Source of the DNA: Halalkalibacter okhensis
Lineage (GTDB): Bacteria; Bacillota; Bacilli; Bacillales; Bacillaceae_D
DNA length: 64,000 nt
Assembly: GCF_000787375.1 (NCBI RefSeq)
Contig: NZ_JRJU01000020.1
Span: forward strand, 1-64,000
Direction: 5' to 3'
Shown here: piece after piece, positions 1-6,853 of the stretch
Layout of the letters: each line of letters begins with the position of its first letter
Numbering within the stretch: the stretch's first letter is position 1
The notes under the pieces: generated by a model
Seen by the model: the letters and a program-made list of their open reading frames with translations, nothing else
Told to the model about the DNA's origin: nothing
Databases searched by the model: none
Translations under genes and position numbers: made by a program

Positions 1-195
1 TAGACCCACAAATATGTTCGCTACCATAAAGTACATCAATAGCGTTAAAATCGTAAAAAAAAGGTCAAACCCTTTCAATCCAGGAATCACGAACGTAAGT
101 GAGATTCCAGAAAAAAATAGAATAATGATAATAGCGAAAGTAAAAAATCCTTTAGTTGATTTTCCTACTTGACCATAAAACCGATTTTCTAAAAT
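1..195 (-). CDS. Partial small membrane protein with apparent ATT start
   Basis: The 5' part of a minus-strand gene that runs off the left edge. About 65 residues are visible: a short polar N-terminus (ENRFYGQVGKSTKG) followed by two hydrophobic segments, so an integral membrane protein is likely. A strong Shine-Dalgarno GGAGGTG lies 7 bases before an ATT codon in this frame. A TGA stop sits two codons upstream, and no ATG, GTG or TTG follows near the ribosome site. The start is therefore either a rare ATT or a recent mutation. I do not recognise the family. Confidence 0.4.
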   Translation of the reverse strand, partial: MLENRFYGQVGKSTKGFFTFAIIIILFFSGISLTFVIPGLKGFDLFFTILTLLMYFMVANIFVGL

Positions 196-270
196 GTGAT
201 TTCACCTCCAATATCTAAACGATTAACCTTGTTCAGCATTCGCACCCGGTAGTTTAATATGTGATTGTTA

Positions 271-579
271 TTAGATATTTGAATCTAAGTTCTTTTTCTT
301 CTTCATTTTGTTTGCTACGAATCTAACCATTATATATATAATAAAAACATTTACTATAAAAGTAGCGGGATTTATAGCAAGACCAGCATTTCCATTAAAA
401 AAATTATTGAAAAACCATCCGGTATTAGGGTATTGTTGATAAAATGTTATATAGTCAAACGGAAGCCCATAACTATATCTTCCCATACCTTCACTAAGAA
501 ATTCACTTGGGATGAAGAACGGGATGAAAATACAGAATAGTAGACTCCAACTAATATGTTTCATGTTTAACCTTTTCAA
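271..579 (-). CDS. Small membrane protein, unknown function
   Basis: A 102-aa protein with an N-terminal hydrophobic segment (about residues 8-25), a polar middle rich in Tyr, Phe and Asn that would face outside, a second hydrophobic segment (about 68-88) and a Lys-rich tail (KKKK) that should be cytoplasmic. The start is TTG, preceded by GGGAGAGG. An internal ATG at codon 6 is the alternative start. I do not recognise the family. It is followed downstream by the partial gene at the left edge and may share its transcript. Confidence 0.6.
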   Translation of the reverse strand: MKRLNMKHISWSLLFCIFIPFFIPSEFLSEGMGRYSYGLPFDYITFYQQYPNTGWFFNNFFNGNAGLAINPATFIVNVFIIYIMVRFVANKMKKKKNLDSNI

Positions 580-926
580 AGACCGACCTCTCCCTTATTC
601 AATTTTTTCTTCAAGCTTTCTGCTCGTTAGCGGTCAAGGCAAGCGATGCCTTGTTAAAACATGCTCCCTTTACTTGAAGATGATAAGTGACAACAACTTG
701 GAACTAACTTTATTTTTTCTATATAATTAATGAGAAGATATATCGTACATTATGCACCCCCTCCGAACATACTTTTCAACTCTTCTTCCCAAATTCTTCA
801 ATAGCTTTTATACTCTATTTTAATGCTAACACTAATTCCCTTTTATTGGGATGGAAATGTAAATAGCGTCTCCGCTTTTTACAGAAACGCACTCCGTTAG
901 TTCAAAATCTTAGGTTACTATTTTTA
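580..926. other. Intergenic region with micro-ORF and repeat
   Basis: No ordinary gene. It holds copy 1 of a hairpin repeat (824-900) and a 7-codon minus-strand ORF at 727-750 (MYDISSH) with an excellent ribosome site, GGAGGGGG six bases before ATG. The micro-ORF could be a leader peptide for the TTG-started gene below it, or a remnant. Confidence 0.4.
824..900 (-). repeat. Intergenic hairpin repeat, copy 1
   Basis: About 75 bases shared with 2241-2312. On the minus strand both begin with CTAACGG, continue with an imperfect GCGTT...GCGC hairpin, and end with ATCCCAATAAAA and a GGAA/TTA block. It lies just past the stop of the 927-1511 gene, so it may act as a terminator. Confidence 0.55.
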
Positions 927-1511
927 TTAATCTTTTTGGTACAAGATAGATTCTTCCTGTATTTCTTTCATCATATCCACCCAATACTTACGAGTAATAA
1001 TAGAAGTCACTACATAATATTGACTAGATATTTTCCTCCAAGCTAAAGTAGTGTTATATAGAGGTTCTAATACTTCACGTTCTTCCGCTGAAAAGGTTAT
1101 CATATCTAATCTTTCCAAGTTAGCTTCTATAAAATTATCTTCTATATAAACTAAATCACTTGCCATTAAATACGAAGTTGTCTTAGTCGCATTCTCTAAA
1201 CCTTTAGCACGATTAGGGTATATCGCTCTAGCCATTTCTTCAATTTCATAACTAGCATGTTCAATCGTCTTGTAAGCACTTTTTAATTGTATCCATTGTG
1301 CATAAGGAATTTGATTTTCATCCATTACAGTCGTTAATATACTTGAGGCGGTATGAATTTCATTCTGAATGGCATGGACCTTTTCCATTAATAGTGGATT
1401 TAAATAGTTATGTTGATTACTTACTTCTTGATGTTTCTTATAACCATAAATGACGGCAATAAATAATAGAAAAACTAAAAAATAATACTGTTTTTTTGAT
1501 AAATTTATCAT
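927..1511 (-). CDS. Membrane-anchored helical protein, unknown function
   Basis: About 194 aa. One N-terminal membrane anchor (LVFLLFIAVIYGY) is followed by a roughly 165-residue, charged, mostly helical domain with no recognised motif. It could be an anchored extracytoplasmic protein, since no catalytic signature is visible. The start is placed at ATG (codon 6 of the longest frame) because AGGGA lies 7 bases upstream. The longer TTG start would overlap that site. A gene with the same layout but no obvious sequence similarity lies at 42665-43174. Confidence 0.6.
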   Translation of the reverse strand: MINLSKKQYYFLVFLLFIAVIYGYKKHQEVSNQHNYLNPLLMEKVHAIQNEIHTASSILTTVMDENQIPYAQWIQLKSAYKTIEHASYEIEEMARAIYPNRAKGLENATKTTSYLMASDLVYIEDNFIEANLERLDMITFSAEEREVLEPLYNTTLAWRKISSQYYVVTSIITRKYWVDMMKEIQEESILYQKD

Positions 1512-1650
1512 AAAAAATTCCCTCAATTCTAAAACTATTCAATCTTAATTTCTTCAACAATTGCCTCCGTTACTTCAATAAGAAAGAAACGATAACCATT
1601 ATTCAGCTATCGCTTTAGTCACAAAGTGTTAAAGCTTTATTTAAAACTAA

Positions 1651-1812
1651 CTATTTATTTCGTTCTAATTCTTCCACACGTCTTTTTAATAATTCAATGT
1701 CTTTTGATACGGACCTTTCAGAAGTATTCTTTTTTAGTCTTAGAATAATAAATAGTCCTATTACTATTAATGTTAATAGGAAAAAGATATTTTGACTAAT
1801 AAATTCTAACAT
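1651..1812 (-). CDS. 53-aa membrane-coiled-coil microprotein
   Basis: Start ATG preceded by GAGGAGGG with 7-base spacing, one of the best ribosome sites in this region. The protein has a transmembrane segment (about residues 7-25, FFLLTLIVIGLFIILRL) and a charged C-terminus (KDIELLKRRVEELERNK) with heptad-like Leu spacing suggesting a short coiled coil. The layout matches the 43-aa protein at 4377-4508. Function unknown. It could be a small regulator or accessory subunit of a membrane complex. Confidence 0.65.
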   Translation of the reverse strand: MLEFISQNIFFLLTLIVIGLFIILRLKKNTSERSVSKDIELLKRRVEELERNK

Positions 1813-1894
1813 TGTCTATCCCTCCTCTACTCACCAATGCTGATTATTTAAGTTTTCTGTTAAATTAACCTGTCCGTTAGAGCAATAAGAGCCT

Positions 1895-2170
1895 TTACCG
1901 ACTAAGAACTTCTTCTAAAGTTAGAATAGGAAAAATGCTAATAAAAATCCAATTGCAAGCATCGTATCTACAATGAAATTTCCATCTTTCCCTTTTAAAA
2001 AAATAGGTTTCAATTAGCGTTAGGAAAAAGGTAAAGAAGGCTAATAAGAATAAAATATTGATATTTAGACTGTTGTTATATACTCCTGCAACAACTAAAA
2101 AAATAGCAATCATAGCAATGACAATCTTAATAATAGAAAAAGCCTTTCTCATTTCTATTTTAGTTTCCAC
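1895..2170 (-). pseudogene. DUF3953-like membrane protein, frameshifted
   Basis: The first 50 or so residues (IIKIVIAMIAIFLVVAG, then LLAFFTFFLTLIETYF) resemble small DUF3953-type membrane proteins. After a run of seven T on the coding strand (plus A7 at 1997-2003) the frame turns into non-membranous sequence. Dropping one T restores a second hydrophobic stretch (LKGKDGNFIVDTMLAIGF, then LLAFFLF) ending at a stop at 1921-1923. This is a one-base insertion in a homopolymer, either a real lesion or a sequencing error. The start is GTG at 2170, eight bases after GGAGG. Confidence 0.6.
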
Positions 2171-2240
2171 TTCTTCCACCTCCGCACCACTTTATTTAAC
2201 CATAAATATACAATTTACTCCTCAACTATTCTGCCCTTTA

Positions 2241-2312
2241 GTTTAACATTAATTTCCTTTTTATTGGGATAGAAAAAGCGCCCCTGCCTTATTGCAGGAA
2301 CGCCCCCGTTAG
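2241..2312 (-). repeat. Intergenic hairpin repeat, copy 2
   Basis: Second copy of the element at 824-900. The hairpin arms are CCTGC/GCAGG inside a GCG...CGC frame, and CTAACGGGGG lies at its minus-strand start. It lies between the 2379-2819 gene and the DUF3953-like gene. Confidence 0.55.
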
Positions 2313-2378
2313 CGGAACCAAGCAAACGGATAACTTTTTAAAGCATCGTTCCCTTATAATAAGAAGAGTTTTACTTTC

Positions 2379-2819
2379 TTATTCAAGAACACCATTATGA
2401 TAAGTTGAAATTCTATGTAACGATTTTCTAGTAAGAAGTAAAATATGAAAGAATAAACAAGATCCTAAAATACCAACAAACATATAAAAAATGCTATTCC
2501 CCCATTCCTTGTTAATAACGGAAAAATAAAAGTAGTAATTAAAAAGGATTCCAACAAACGCATATAAAATTAGGGCTAAAGGATAATATGCTATATCCTT
2601 TTTAAGTTGTAGGTGTTTAAATATTTTCTCGACAACTAGCGAAGCCCCAATTCCACCCAATAAAAAAATAGGCAATGAGTAAATAACATAAGAAAAAAAT
2701 AAAGATAAAAATGTAAAACCTTCTACTTGTTGGATAGGAATATAAATTACTAGAGACAACCCCAACGATATAATTATCGTACAAATTAAAGCTGAGATCA
2801 TCGTTTCAATAACTTTCAA
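2379..2819 (-). CDS. Four-helix membrane protein, unknown function
   Basis: A 146-aa protein with four hydrophobic segments (about residues 5-28, 36-62, 78-100, 108-130) and short polar loops. There is no recognised motif. The start is TTG with an AGAGGTGG ribosome site. It sits among other small minus-strand membrane-protein genes with no sign of a common pathway. Confidence 0.6.
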   Translation of the reverse strand: MKVIETMISALICTIIISLGLSLVIYIPIQQVEGFTFLSLFFSYVIYSLPIFLLGGIGASLVVEKIFKHLQLKKDIAYYPLALILYAFVGILFNYYFYFSVINKEWGNSIFYMFVGILGSCLFFHILLLTRKSLHRISTYHNGVLE

Positions 2820-2890
2820 TTCGCCACCTCTTTCAGAAACTATTATTTCACTTTCACTTTTATTAATAAAACCGTAGATTTCACATTATT

Positions 2891-3103
2891 CTAGGATCTT
2901 ACATTTTTAAAGAAAGACCAGGCAAAAGCAGATAACAACCCAATCCCCAAAATAGCAAAGTTCGAAAACAAGTAACTACTAAAAAAGTAGACATAGATTT
3001 GGTTTATAAAAAAAGCCATTATGAAAGAATAAAAGCCAAAAATACACCCTTTTTCCCAATTCTTAGTTTCCTTTTTAGACACCTTTTTGAAAAAAATCCC
3101 CAA
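2891..3103 (-). CDS. Small two-helix membrane protein
   Basis: 70 aa with a basic N-terminus (KKVSKKETKNWEKG) and two hydrophobic segments (about 23-42 and 47-63). The start is TTG with a weak GAGGA site. The family is not recognised. The positive-inside pattern and lack of stops support a real gene, but the weak ribosome site keeps this tentative. Confidence 0.45.
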   Translation of the reverse strand: MGIFFKKVSKKETKNWEKGCIFGFYSFIMAFFINQIYVYFFSSYLFSNFAILGIGLLSAFAWSFFKNVRS

Positions 3104-3481
3104 CTTAAATCCTCATTTCTGCGATTCTTTCAACACAATCTATTTATTCAACACTTTAAAAATCATAACATTTTTTTCCAAGTATTGTACACAGTAGACA
3201 ACCCTTGAAATTTTTTCTATGAAGCAACGACAGCTCGTTTATTTCTTTTGCGAAAATTTATAAATAAATTACGGTCTTTTTCATGTTACCGTCCTCAATA
3301 TTTTGTTGGAAAACCAGCCCGTTACTCACTTGCATTAATAGTGTTCAGTGTTTTACGGAGATACTATCTGGTAATTTATGCTAAAATTAATAGAGGAAAG
3401 ATATTCAACTTACAGGCGGATGAGCACAGCAAGAGCAATCACTTCAAGCGAGTTTTCAATTATTTTAAGGAGTAACTTAAT
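3104..3481. other. Intergenic region with micro-ORF and likely promoter
   Basis: No convincing gene; the plus-strand frame at 3248-3475 lacks a ribosome site. A minus-strand 8-codon ORF at 3258-3284 (MKKTVIYL) follows GAGGACGG. An extended -10 (TGCTAAAAT, 3379-3387) points right and is the likely promoter of the gene at 3482, which has AAGGAG nine bases before its ATG. Confidence 0.4.
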
Positions 3482-4042
3482 ATGTTTTATAAGGCAAATA
3501 AGTTTTGGCTTTGGTTCTTTGGGGTACTTTCAGTCGTCTATTTAAGCACATTTATATATCTTGCCTATAGGTCATGGCTCGATATTGGGGAGTTGCATTT
3601 TAATTGGGTCTATTTAACTGGATTTATTATTTTCAGTTATTGGTTCTTAGAATTAACTAAAAAGCCCAATTTATCAAGTATTACCTTGAAAAATATAAAA
3701 ACAAAGATGTATGAGATTGGTTTTAACAAGAGTTGGATAGAAGAAATAAAGATTGTTTTGGATAGTAGATTAAGTGGATATGGCGAGCGAAAGTTTCAAG
3801 AATGGTTTTCTAGTTTAAATTATAGTTTACCAGAGGAACTTAGGGCTGAGACAGTTGCCATTAAATTATATGAAGAGCATTCAACGTTGGTAGAAGAGCA
3901 AGTGAAGAAATTAGAAGAAGAGACGAAGTTAACCTGGGGCGAACAAACGGTAGATTTAATTGGACTGGATGAAAAGTCGAGAAAAGTACAACTAGTAATA
4001 AGACATAGACTTTCTGATATAGCGTTAGACTTGTTAATTTAA
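3482..4042 (+). CDS. Membrane-anchored protein, unknown function
   Basis: 186 aa with two N-terminal membrane segments (about residues 9-29 and 41-58) forming a hairpin, then a roughly 125-residue hydrophilic, mainly helical domain (SSITLKNIKTKMYEIG to the C-terminus) that should be cytoplasmic. There are no catalytic motifs. It is the only plus-strand gene in the first 13 kb. An 11-bp hairpin follows directly after the stop. I do not recognise the family. Confidence 0.65.
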   Translation: MFYKANKFWLWFFGVLSVVYLSTFIYLAYRSWLDIGELHFNWVYLTGFIIFSYWFLELTKKPNLSSITLKNIKTKMYEIGFNKSWIEEIKIVLDSRLSGYGERKFQEWFSSLNYSLPEELRAETVAIKLYEEHSTLVEEQVKKLEEETKLTWGEQTVDLIGLDEKSRKVQLVIRHRLSDIALDLLI

Positions 4043-4044
4043 GG

Positions 4045-4070
4045 GTGCGTTTCTTTAACAAGGAACGCAC
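4045..4070 (+). terminator. Hairpin after the 3482 gene
   Basis: GTGCGTTTCTT and AAGGAACGCAC pair over 11 bases (one G-U) around a TAAC loop, three bases past the stop. There is no U-run, so its strength as an intrinsic terminator is doubtful. Confidence 0.45.
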
Positions 4071-4376
4071 TGATTGCCTTTCCATCCAGGTTTTATCTGC
4101 TCTTATACTTCTAGCAATTATAAGAATATTATCTTCAATACGCTCTAATAAGCTTATTTTGGATTCAATGGTTTCACTAAAGCTGAAGTTTCAATAGAGT
4201 GAATTCATATTCTCAATATATTTCATAAGCTCTTTCTGAAGATTGAATTTTCCTCATACTATTTTATCACCAAAGTTGTTATCCTTTTTTCTTATAATAT
4301 ATCATATCCATTAAACATCAAACGAATTACATATACTTATTGTGGTAATGCTCCCCATAGTTGAAGATAAAATATC
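4071..4376. other. Intergenic region, possible decayed ORF
   Basis: No intact gene. On the minus strand one frame gives protein-like, charged helical sequence (KISLLERIEDNILIIARS) interrupted upstream by a TGA and continuing into the antisense of the 3482 gene. This may be the remnant of a lost gene. No ribosome site or start supports a live one. Confidence 0.25.
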
Positions 4377-4508
4377 TTAATTCTTATTTATTTTATCTTC
4401 TAACTCTTTTATTCTCTTTTGTAGTTTCTCAACTTTTCCCATTGAAAATACAGCTATCGAAAACGAAAATGCTGCAATTGAAAAAGCTAAGAGTTCAAAA
4501 GTTCCCAA
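4377..4508 (-). CDS. 43-aa membrane-coiled-coil microprotein
   Basis: Start TTG five bases after GGAGGGG. A hydrophobic N-terminal segment (FELLAFSIAAFSFSIAVF) is followed by a charged heptad-like tail (KVEKLQKRIKELEDKINKN). The same plan is seen in the 53-aa protein at 1651-1812. Function unknown. It lies just downstream of the AAA-type ATPase gene, with 48 bases between, so the two may be co-transcribed. Confidence 0.6.
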   Translation of the reverse strand: MGTFELLAFSIAAFSFSIAVFSMGKVEKLQKRIKELEDKINKN

Positions 4509-4556
4509 ATCGACCCCTCCTATAATTTTGAAAATTTCACTGAACTGCCACGTTCT

Positions 4557-5312
4557 CTACTCAAAAAGATGGTGTAATAAGCGTGTTCGATCATCAAAAA
4601 ATTGTTTCATAATCGAGTAGTGTTGAGTATCTTCAAGCCTCACTTCATGTAACCCATCCTCAGTAAGTTCAATAATCTTCGAATTAGGATATGCCATAAG
4701 AATGGGTGAATGCGTAGATATAATAAATTGGGAGGATTCATTAACTAAATCATTGATTCTCGCTAATAATGATAACTGCCTTAAAGGTGATAAAGCCGCT
4801 TCTGGTTCATCTAAAATATATAACCCATGACCTTTAAAACGCTCCGTAAATGCAGCAAAAAAAGATTCACCATGGGATTGTTCGTGCAGAGACTTTCCTC
4901 CAAAGCCATCGATCACTTTACCTCCACCTAATGGTTCTTTATCTAATTCTTCAATGTTCGTTGCAACATTATAAAAAGTTTCAGCCCTAAAAAAGAAATG
5001 ATCCTTTGCTTTATTTACCCCTTTCACCACGCGAAGATATTGACCTAGCTCTGAATGAGAATCATAACTTGAAAAGTTGAAGTTTAATGTACCGCCTTCA
5101 GGGTTAAATCCTAAAGCTATTGCAATCCCTTCCAGCAAAGTTGATTTCCCCATTCCATTTTCACCAATAATATAGGTGACATTAGGATGCATTTTTAAAT
5201 CTCTTAATGTCCTGAAGACCGGAAGTGAAAAAGGAAAAGAATTATCGCTCTTTATTTGATCCCTTTTTAAATAAATCTCTCTAATAAATTGGCTATGATC
5301 GTTTAGTATCAT
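4557..5312 (-). CDS. Stand-alone ABC-type (AAA) ATPase
   Basis: About 251 aa. It has a Walker A (GENGMGKS, near residue 50), an ABC-like signature region (EQSHGESFF), a Walker B followed by the D-loop (LYILDEPEAAL) and a switch His (ISTHSP). There are no membrane segments. This is the soluble AAA_21/SMC-like branch of ABC ATPases, of which many members are uncharacterised or linked to DNA or phage defence. No permease or nuclease partner is adjacent, so a transport role is unlikely. The start is ATG (MILND), nine bases after AAGGA; the longer frame's first ATG abuts the ribosome site. The substrate or partner is unknown. Confidence 0.75.
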   Translation of the reverse strand: MILNDHSQFIREIYLKRDQIKSDNSFPFSLPVFRTLRDLKMHPNVTYIIGENGMGKSTLLEGIAIALGFNPEGGTLNFNFSSYDSHSELGQYLRVVKGVNKAKDHFFFRAETFYNVATNIEELDKEPLGGGKVIDGFGGKSLHEQSHGESFFAAFTERFKGHGLYILDEPEAALSPLRQLSLLARINDLVNESSQFIISTHSPILMAYPNSKIIELTEDGLHEVRLEDTQHYSIMKQFFDDRTRLLHHLFE

Positions 5313-5435
5313 ATGCTTCATTCCTTACTTTCATATTTATTATATTTGTGTTTTCTTTCAGCCACTTCACTTGCACATTTGCTCACCGGTCGTTCTAAAA
5401 ATTATTTCATTAATTGAAAAAAACTTCGAATAAGA

Positions 5436-5467
5436 AAAACATAGGGAGATTAGTCTTCCTATGTTTT
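5436..5467 (-). terminator. Bidirectional terminator
   Basis: AAAACATAGG and CCTATGTTTT form a hairpin. On the minus strand it follows the 49-aa gene and ends in a T-run. Confidence 0.7.
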
Positions 5468-5475
5468 CATTCATA

Positions 5476-5625
5476 TTAGTTATCTGTTTGTTTTTGCTTT
5501 TTTTTCAAATAATCCGCACGTATTTTTTCAAGTTGTTGCTTTTTATCAAATTTGGCAGGCGTCTGTTTTTCATGAAATTTTGTCACAGCTACCTTACCTT
5601 TGGCATCCAATTGATATTTTCCCAC
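5476..5625 (-). CDS. 49-aa basic small protein
   Basis: Start GTG with an AGGTG site seven bases upstream, stop TAA, then a strong terminator. The sequence (MGKYQLDAKGKVAVTKFHEK and onward) is Lys-rich and hydrophilic with no membrane segment, ending in KKKQKQTDN. It resembles short uncharacterised Bacillus cytosolic proteins of this type, though I cannot name it. Good gene signals at both ends make it likely real. Confidence 0.65.
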   Translation of the reverse strand: MGKYQLDAKGKVAVTKFHEKQTPAKFDKKQQLEKIRADYLKKKQKQTDN

Positions 5626-6053
5626 TTTGTTCACCTACTTTTCATATCTTTAAAGAGAATCTATTCAACAAATATAATATACCTTATTTTCCTGAAGTAA
5701 ACCTTAATACTTTATTAGTGGACGGCTAACTTAACATCTATCAGTAAAAACAATAAAAACTTAGTAAAATAATTCATCGCCAATTGGTATTCATTTCATT
5801 GCTATAAACAATATAAAATGCCTCGACAGGCCTTTATCTTTATATTTTACCATAAATATACATAATACTTTGTAAAAACAAGCACTTCTGTTAATATTCC
5901 CTAAAATAATAATGCATTTCTGTATATCGTCTAACACAAAAAATATAAGTTAGAATGCCACTACTCAAAAACCATCGTGCTCCGATAATTTCTGCAACAG
6001 ATCTCCTACACAAATTCAAATAGATACTAACGAAATGTAGATATAGCAATAAA
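5626..6053. other. AT-rich intergenic region
   Basis: I see no ORF with a ribosome site, no clear hairpin and no repeat. It probably carries the promoter of the 49-aa gene, but no convincing box stands out. Confidence 0.3.
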
Positions 6054-6093
6054 AAAATGACTACAAATTGATATACAATTTAGTAGTCATTTT
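6054..6093 (-). terminator. Terminator downstream of ferritin
   Basis: AAAATGACTAC pairs with GTAGTCATTTT. On the minus strand the hairpin is followed by seven T. Confidence 0.75.
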
Positions 6094-6115
6094 ACGTTAC
6101 ATTTTTAACGATTGC

Positions 6116-6140
6116 GATAATAACGGAATCCGTTATTATC
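6116..6140. repeat. 25-bp palindrome after ferritin gene
   Basis: Arms GATAATAACGGA and TCCGTTATTATC are perfect inverted copies around a single base, ten bases beyond the ferritin stop. There is no T-run, so it may be an mRNA 3' stabiliser or a protein site rather than a terminator. Confidence 0.5.
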
Positions 6141-6150
6141 AGGGAGTATT

Positions 6151-6657
6151 CTATTCTGCTTCAGGCGTGAAGCTACGCTTGGCGAATTCGTCGTCTAACA
6201 TAAAGAATGCATTGCTATCGTCATCAATTCGCTTGAGCTTTTGGATCACGCTATCAAACATATCTTCTTCTTCGACTTGTTCTTCAATAAACCATTTTAA
6301 AAACGTCATGGTTGCATGTTCACGATCATCTAAAGCTAGGTCAGACAAATGATAAATTTTCTTCGTTACTTCCTTTTCTTGTTCCAGCGCTTTTTCAAAG
6401 GCGTCTAAGACAGAGGTAAATGAGTTATTAGGTTCTGGTAATGATTGAATCGTTGCTCTTTCCCCTAATGAATTAATGAAATTGTAAAACTTCATTGCAT
6501 GAAATCGTTCTTCCTCCGCTTGCACAAGAAAGAAATTAGCAAACCCATCTAAGCTTTCGTCGGAACAATAAGCGGCCATCGCTAAGTAGGAATGAGCGGC
6601 ATAAAATTCAAAATTCATTTGATCATTTAATGCTTTTTTCAGTTTATCGTTTAACAT
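6151..6657 (-). CDS. ftnA: Ferritin (non-heme iron storage)
   Basis: 168 aa from the ATG (MLNDKLKKALNDQMNFEFYA) that lies seven bases after AAGGTGGGG. A longer in-frame start at 6684 lacks such a site. It is a ferritin-like four-helix diiron protein: the ferroxidase pattern is visible as E in NFEFYAAHSYLAM, the EEERFHAMKF motif, and EHATMTFLKWFIEEQVEEE. It would oxidise Fe2+ and store iron in a cytoplasmic 24-mer. The gene is monocistronic, with its own terminator. Confidence 0.9.
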   Translation of the reverse strand: MLNDKLKKALNDQMNFEFYAAHSYLAMAAYCSDESLDGFANFFLVQAEEERFHAMKFYNFINSLGERATIQSLPEPNNSFTSVLDAFEKALEQEKEVTKKIYHLSDLALDDREHATMTFLKWFIEEQVEEEDMFDSVIQKLKRIDDDSNAFFMLDDEFAKRSFTPEAE

Positions 6658-6810
6658 TTGTGAACCCCACCTTTCTATATCCATATTATAGCATTCCCCT
6701 TCTATGAATGTCTTGAAACCTATCCAAACTTGTTTTATTAATAAAGAAGTAACCCTTCATTTTTTGCAATTTGCTGTATCTAGAGCAATATCATTTTCAA
6801 ACACAAAAAA

Positions 6811-6843
6811 GAGAGGAACGGATGTATCGCTACCGTTTCTCTC
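6811..6843 (-). terminator. Terminator after glpD
   Basis: On the minus strand GAGAGAAACGG pairs with CCGTTCCTCTC and is followed by TTTTTT. It lies just past the glpD stop. Confidence 0.75.
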
Positions 6844-6853
6844 CCCTTTTATT

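Noticed and set aside
3248-3475. Plus-strand 75-aa frame with basic start
   Set aside because: No ribosome site, odd composition, and it overlaps a likely promoter for the gene at 3482.
4557-5312. Idea that the ATPase is part of a defence system
   Set aside because: No nuclease, toxin or other effector lies beside it; only a 43-aa protein follows.
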